This document shows, piece by piece, positions 63,988 to 64,000 of a stretch of 64,000 nucleotides of DNA (position 1 is its first letter; every line of letters starts with the position of its first letter). The notes under the pieces were generated by a model. The model saw only the letters and a list, made by a program, of their open reading frames with translations, had not been told where the DNA came from and searched no databases. The stretch comes from Palsa-1150 sp964531095 (GTDB taxonomy: Bacteria > Myxococcota_A > Polyangia > Polyangiales > Polyangiaceae). The stretch is from contig CAZHED010000018.1 of the NCBI GenBank assembly GCA_964531095.1, forward strand, positions 1 through 64,000, written 5' to 3'. The translations under genes and the position numbers were made by a program.

Positions 63988-64000
63988 AGGGGTATGATGC

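Overview
The window is GC-rich, densely coding chromosomal DNA that reads as a myxobacterium, most likely in the Polyangia branch of Myxococcota. This is inferred from gene content, not from rRNA. The pointers are a pilMNOPQ type IV pilus operon, a Hanks-type Ser/Thr kinase, a MYXO-CTERM-like sorting tail, a TIGR04563-like ribbon-helix-helix protein, Asp/Ala-rich lipoproteins, and a TPR protein of about 4,035 residues. I saw no rRNA, tRNA, CRISPR array, insertion sequence or prophage gene.

Layout. 1-5.6 kb: a 21-bp tandem repeat, an M13 metallopeptidase lipoprotein divergent from a phosphodiester-glycosidase-like secreted protein, then a FliA/WhiG-type sigma factor with a palindrome in its leader. 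5.9-12.5 kb: a LysM/M15-like peptidase divergent from pilM-pilN-pilO-pilP-pilQ. 12.5-19.3 kb: a secreted hypothetical protein divergent from gltB-gltD. 19.5-22.7 kb: a three-gene chaperone-like cluster made of a lidless Hsp70 with a long Pro-rich insert, a J-domain protein and an unknown protein. 22.7-34.8 kb: one minus-strand gene of 12.1 kb made almost entirely of TPR-type helical repeats. 34.9-39.4 kb: sdhC-sdhA-sdhB followed by two small genes.

39.5-46.7 kb: a carbohydrate-binding-like lipoprotein, a small membrane protein, the TIGR04563-like protein, PEP carboxylase, and a Ser/Thr kinase translationally coupled to a coiled-coil protein. 46.7-54.5 kb: rarA, purQ, two small accessory genes, a repeat-filled spacer, a GST-like protein, purL and a myxobacterial conserved protein. 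54.5-58.6 kb: a minus-strand run of a secreted protein, a small conserved protein, a SnoaL-like protein, a SigK-type ECF sigma factor and an isochorismatase-like protein carrying an anti-sigma-like N-terminus, divergent from an SRPBCC protein. 58.7-64 kb: a membrane protein whose 5' end carries a terminator-like hairpin, a beta-helix surface protein, a NamZ-type muramidase and an NtrC-family response regulator.

How the genes work together. PilMNOPQ form the inner-membrane platform and outer-membrane secretin for type IV pili. GltBD, SdhCAB and PEP carboxylase serve nitrogen assimilation, respiration and TCA-cycle replenishment, and PurQ and PurL catalyse one purine step. The most unusual candidate system is the ECF sigma factor paired with a protein that joins an RskA-like N-terminal segment to an isochorismatase fold that has lost its catalytic Cys and Asp. 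It looks like a soluble anti-sigma factor built on a dead enzyme. Next in interest are the chaperone cluster beside the giant TPR gene and the repeat-filled spacer at 50.2 kb.
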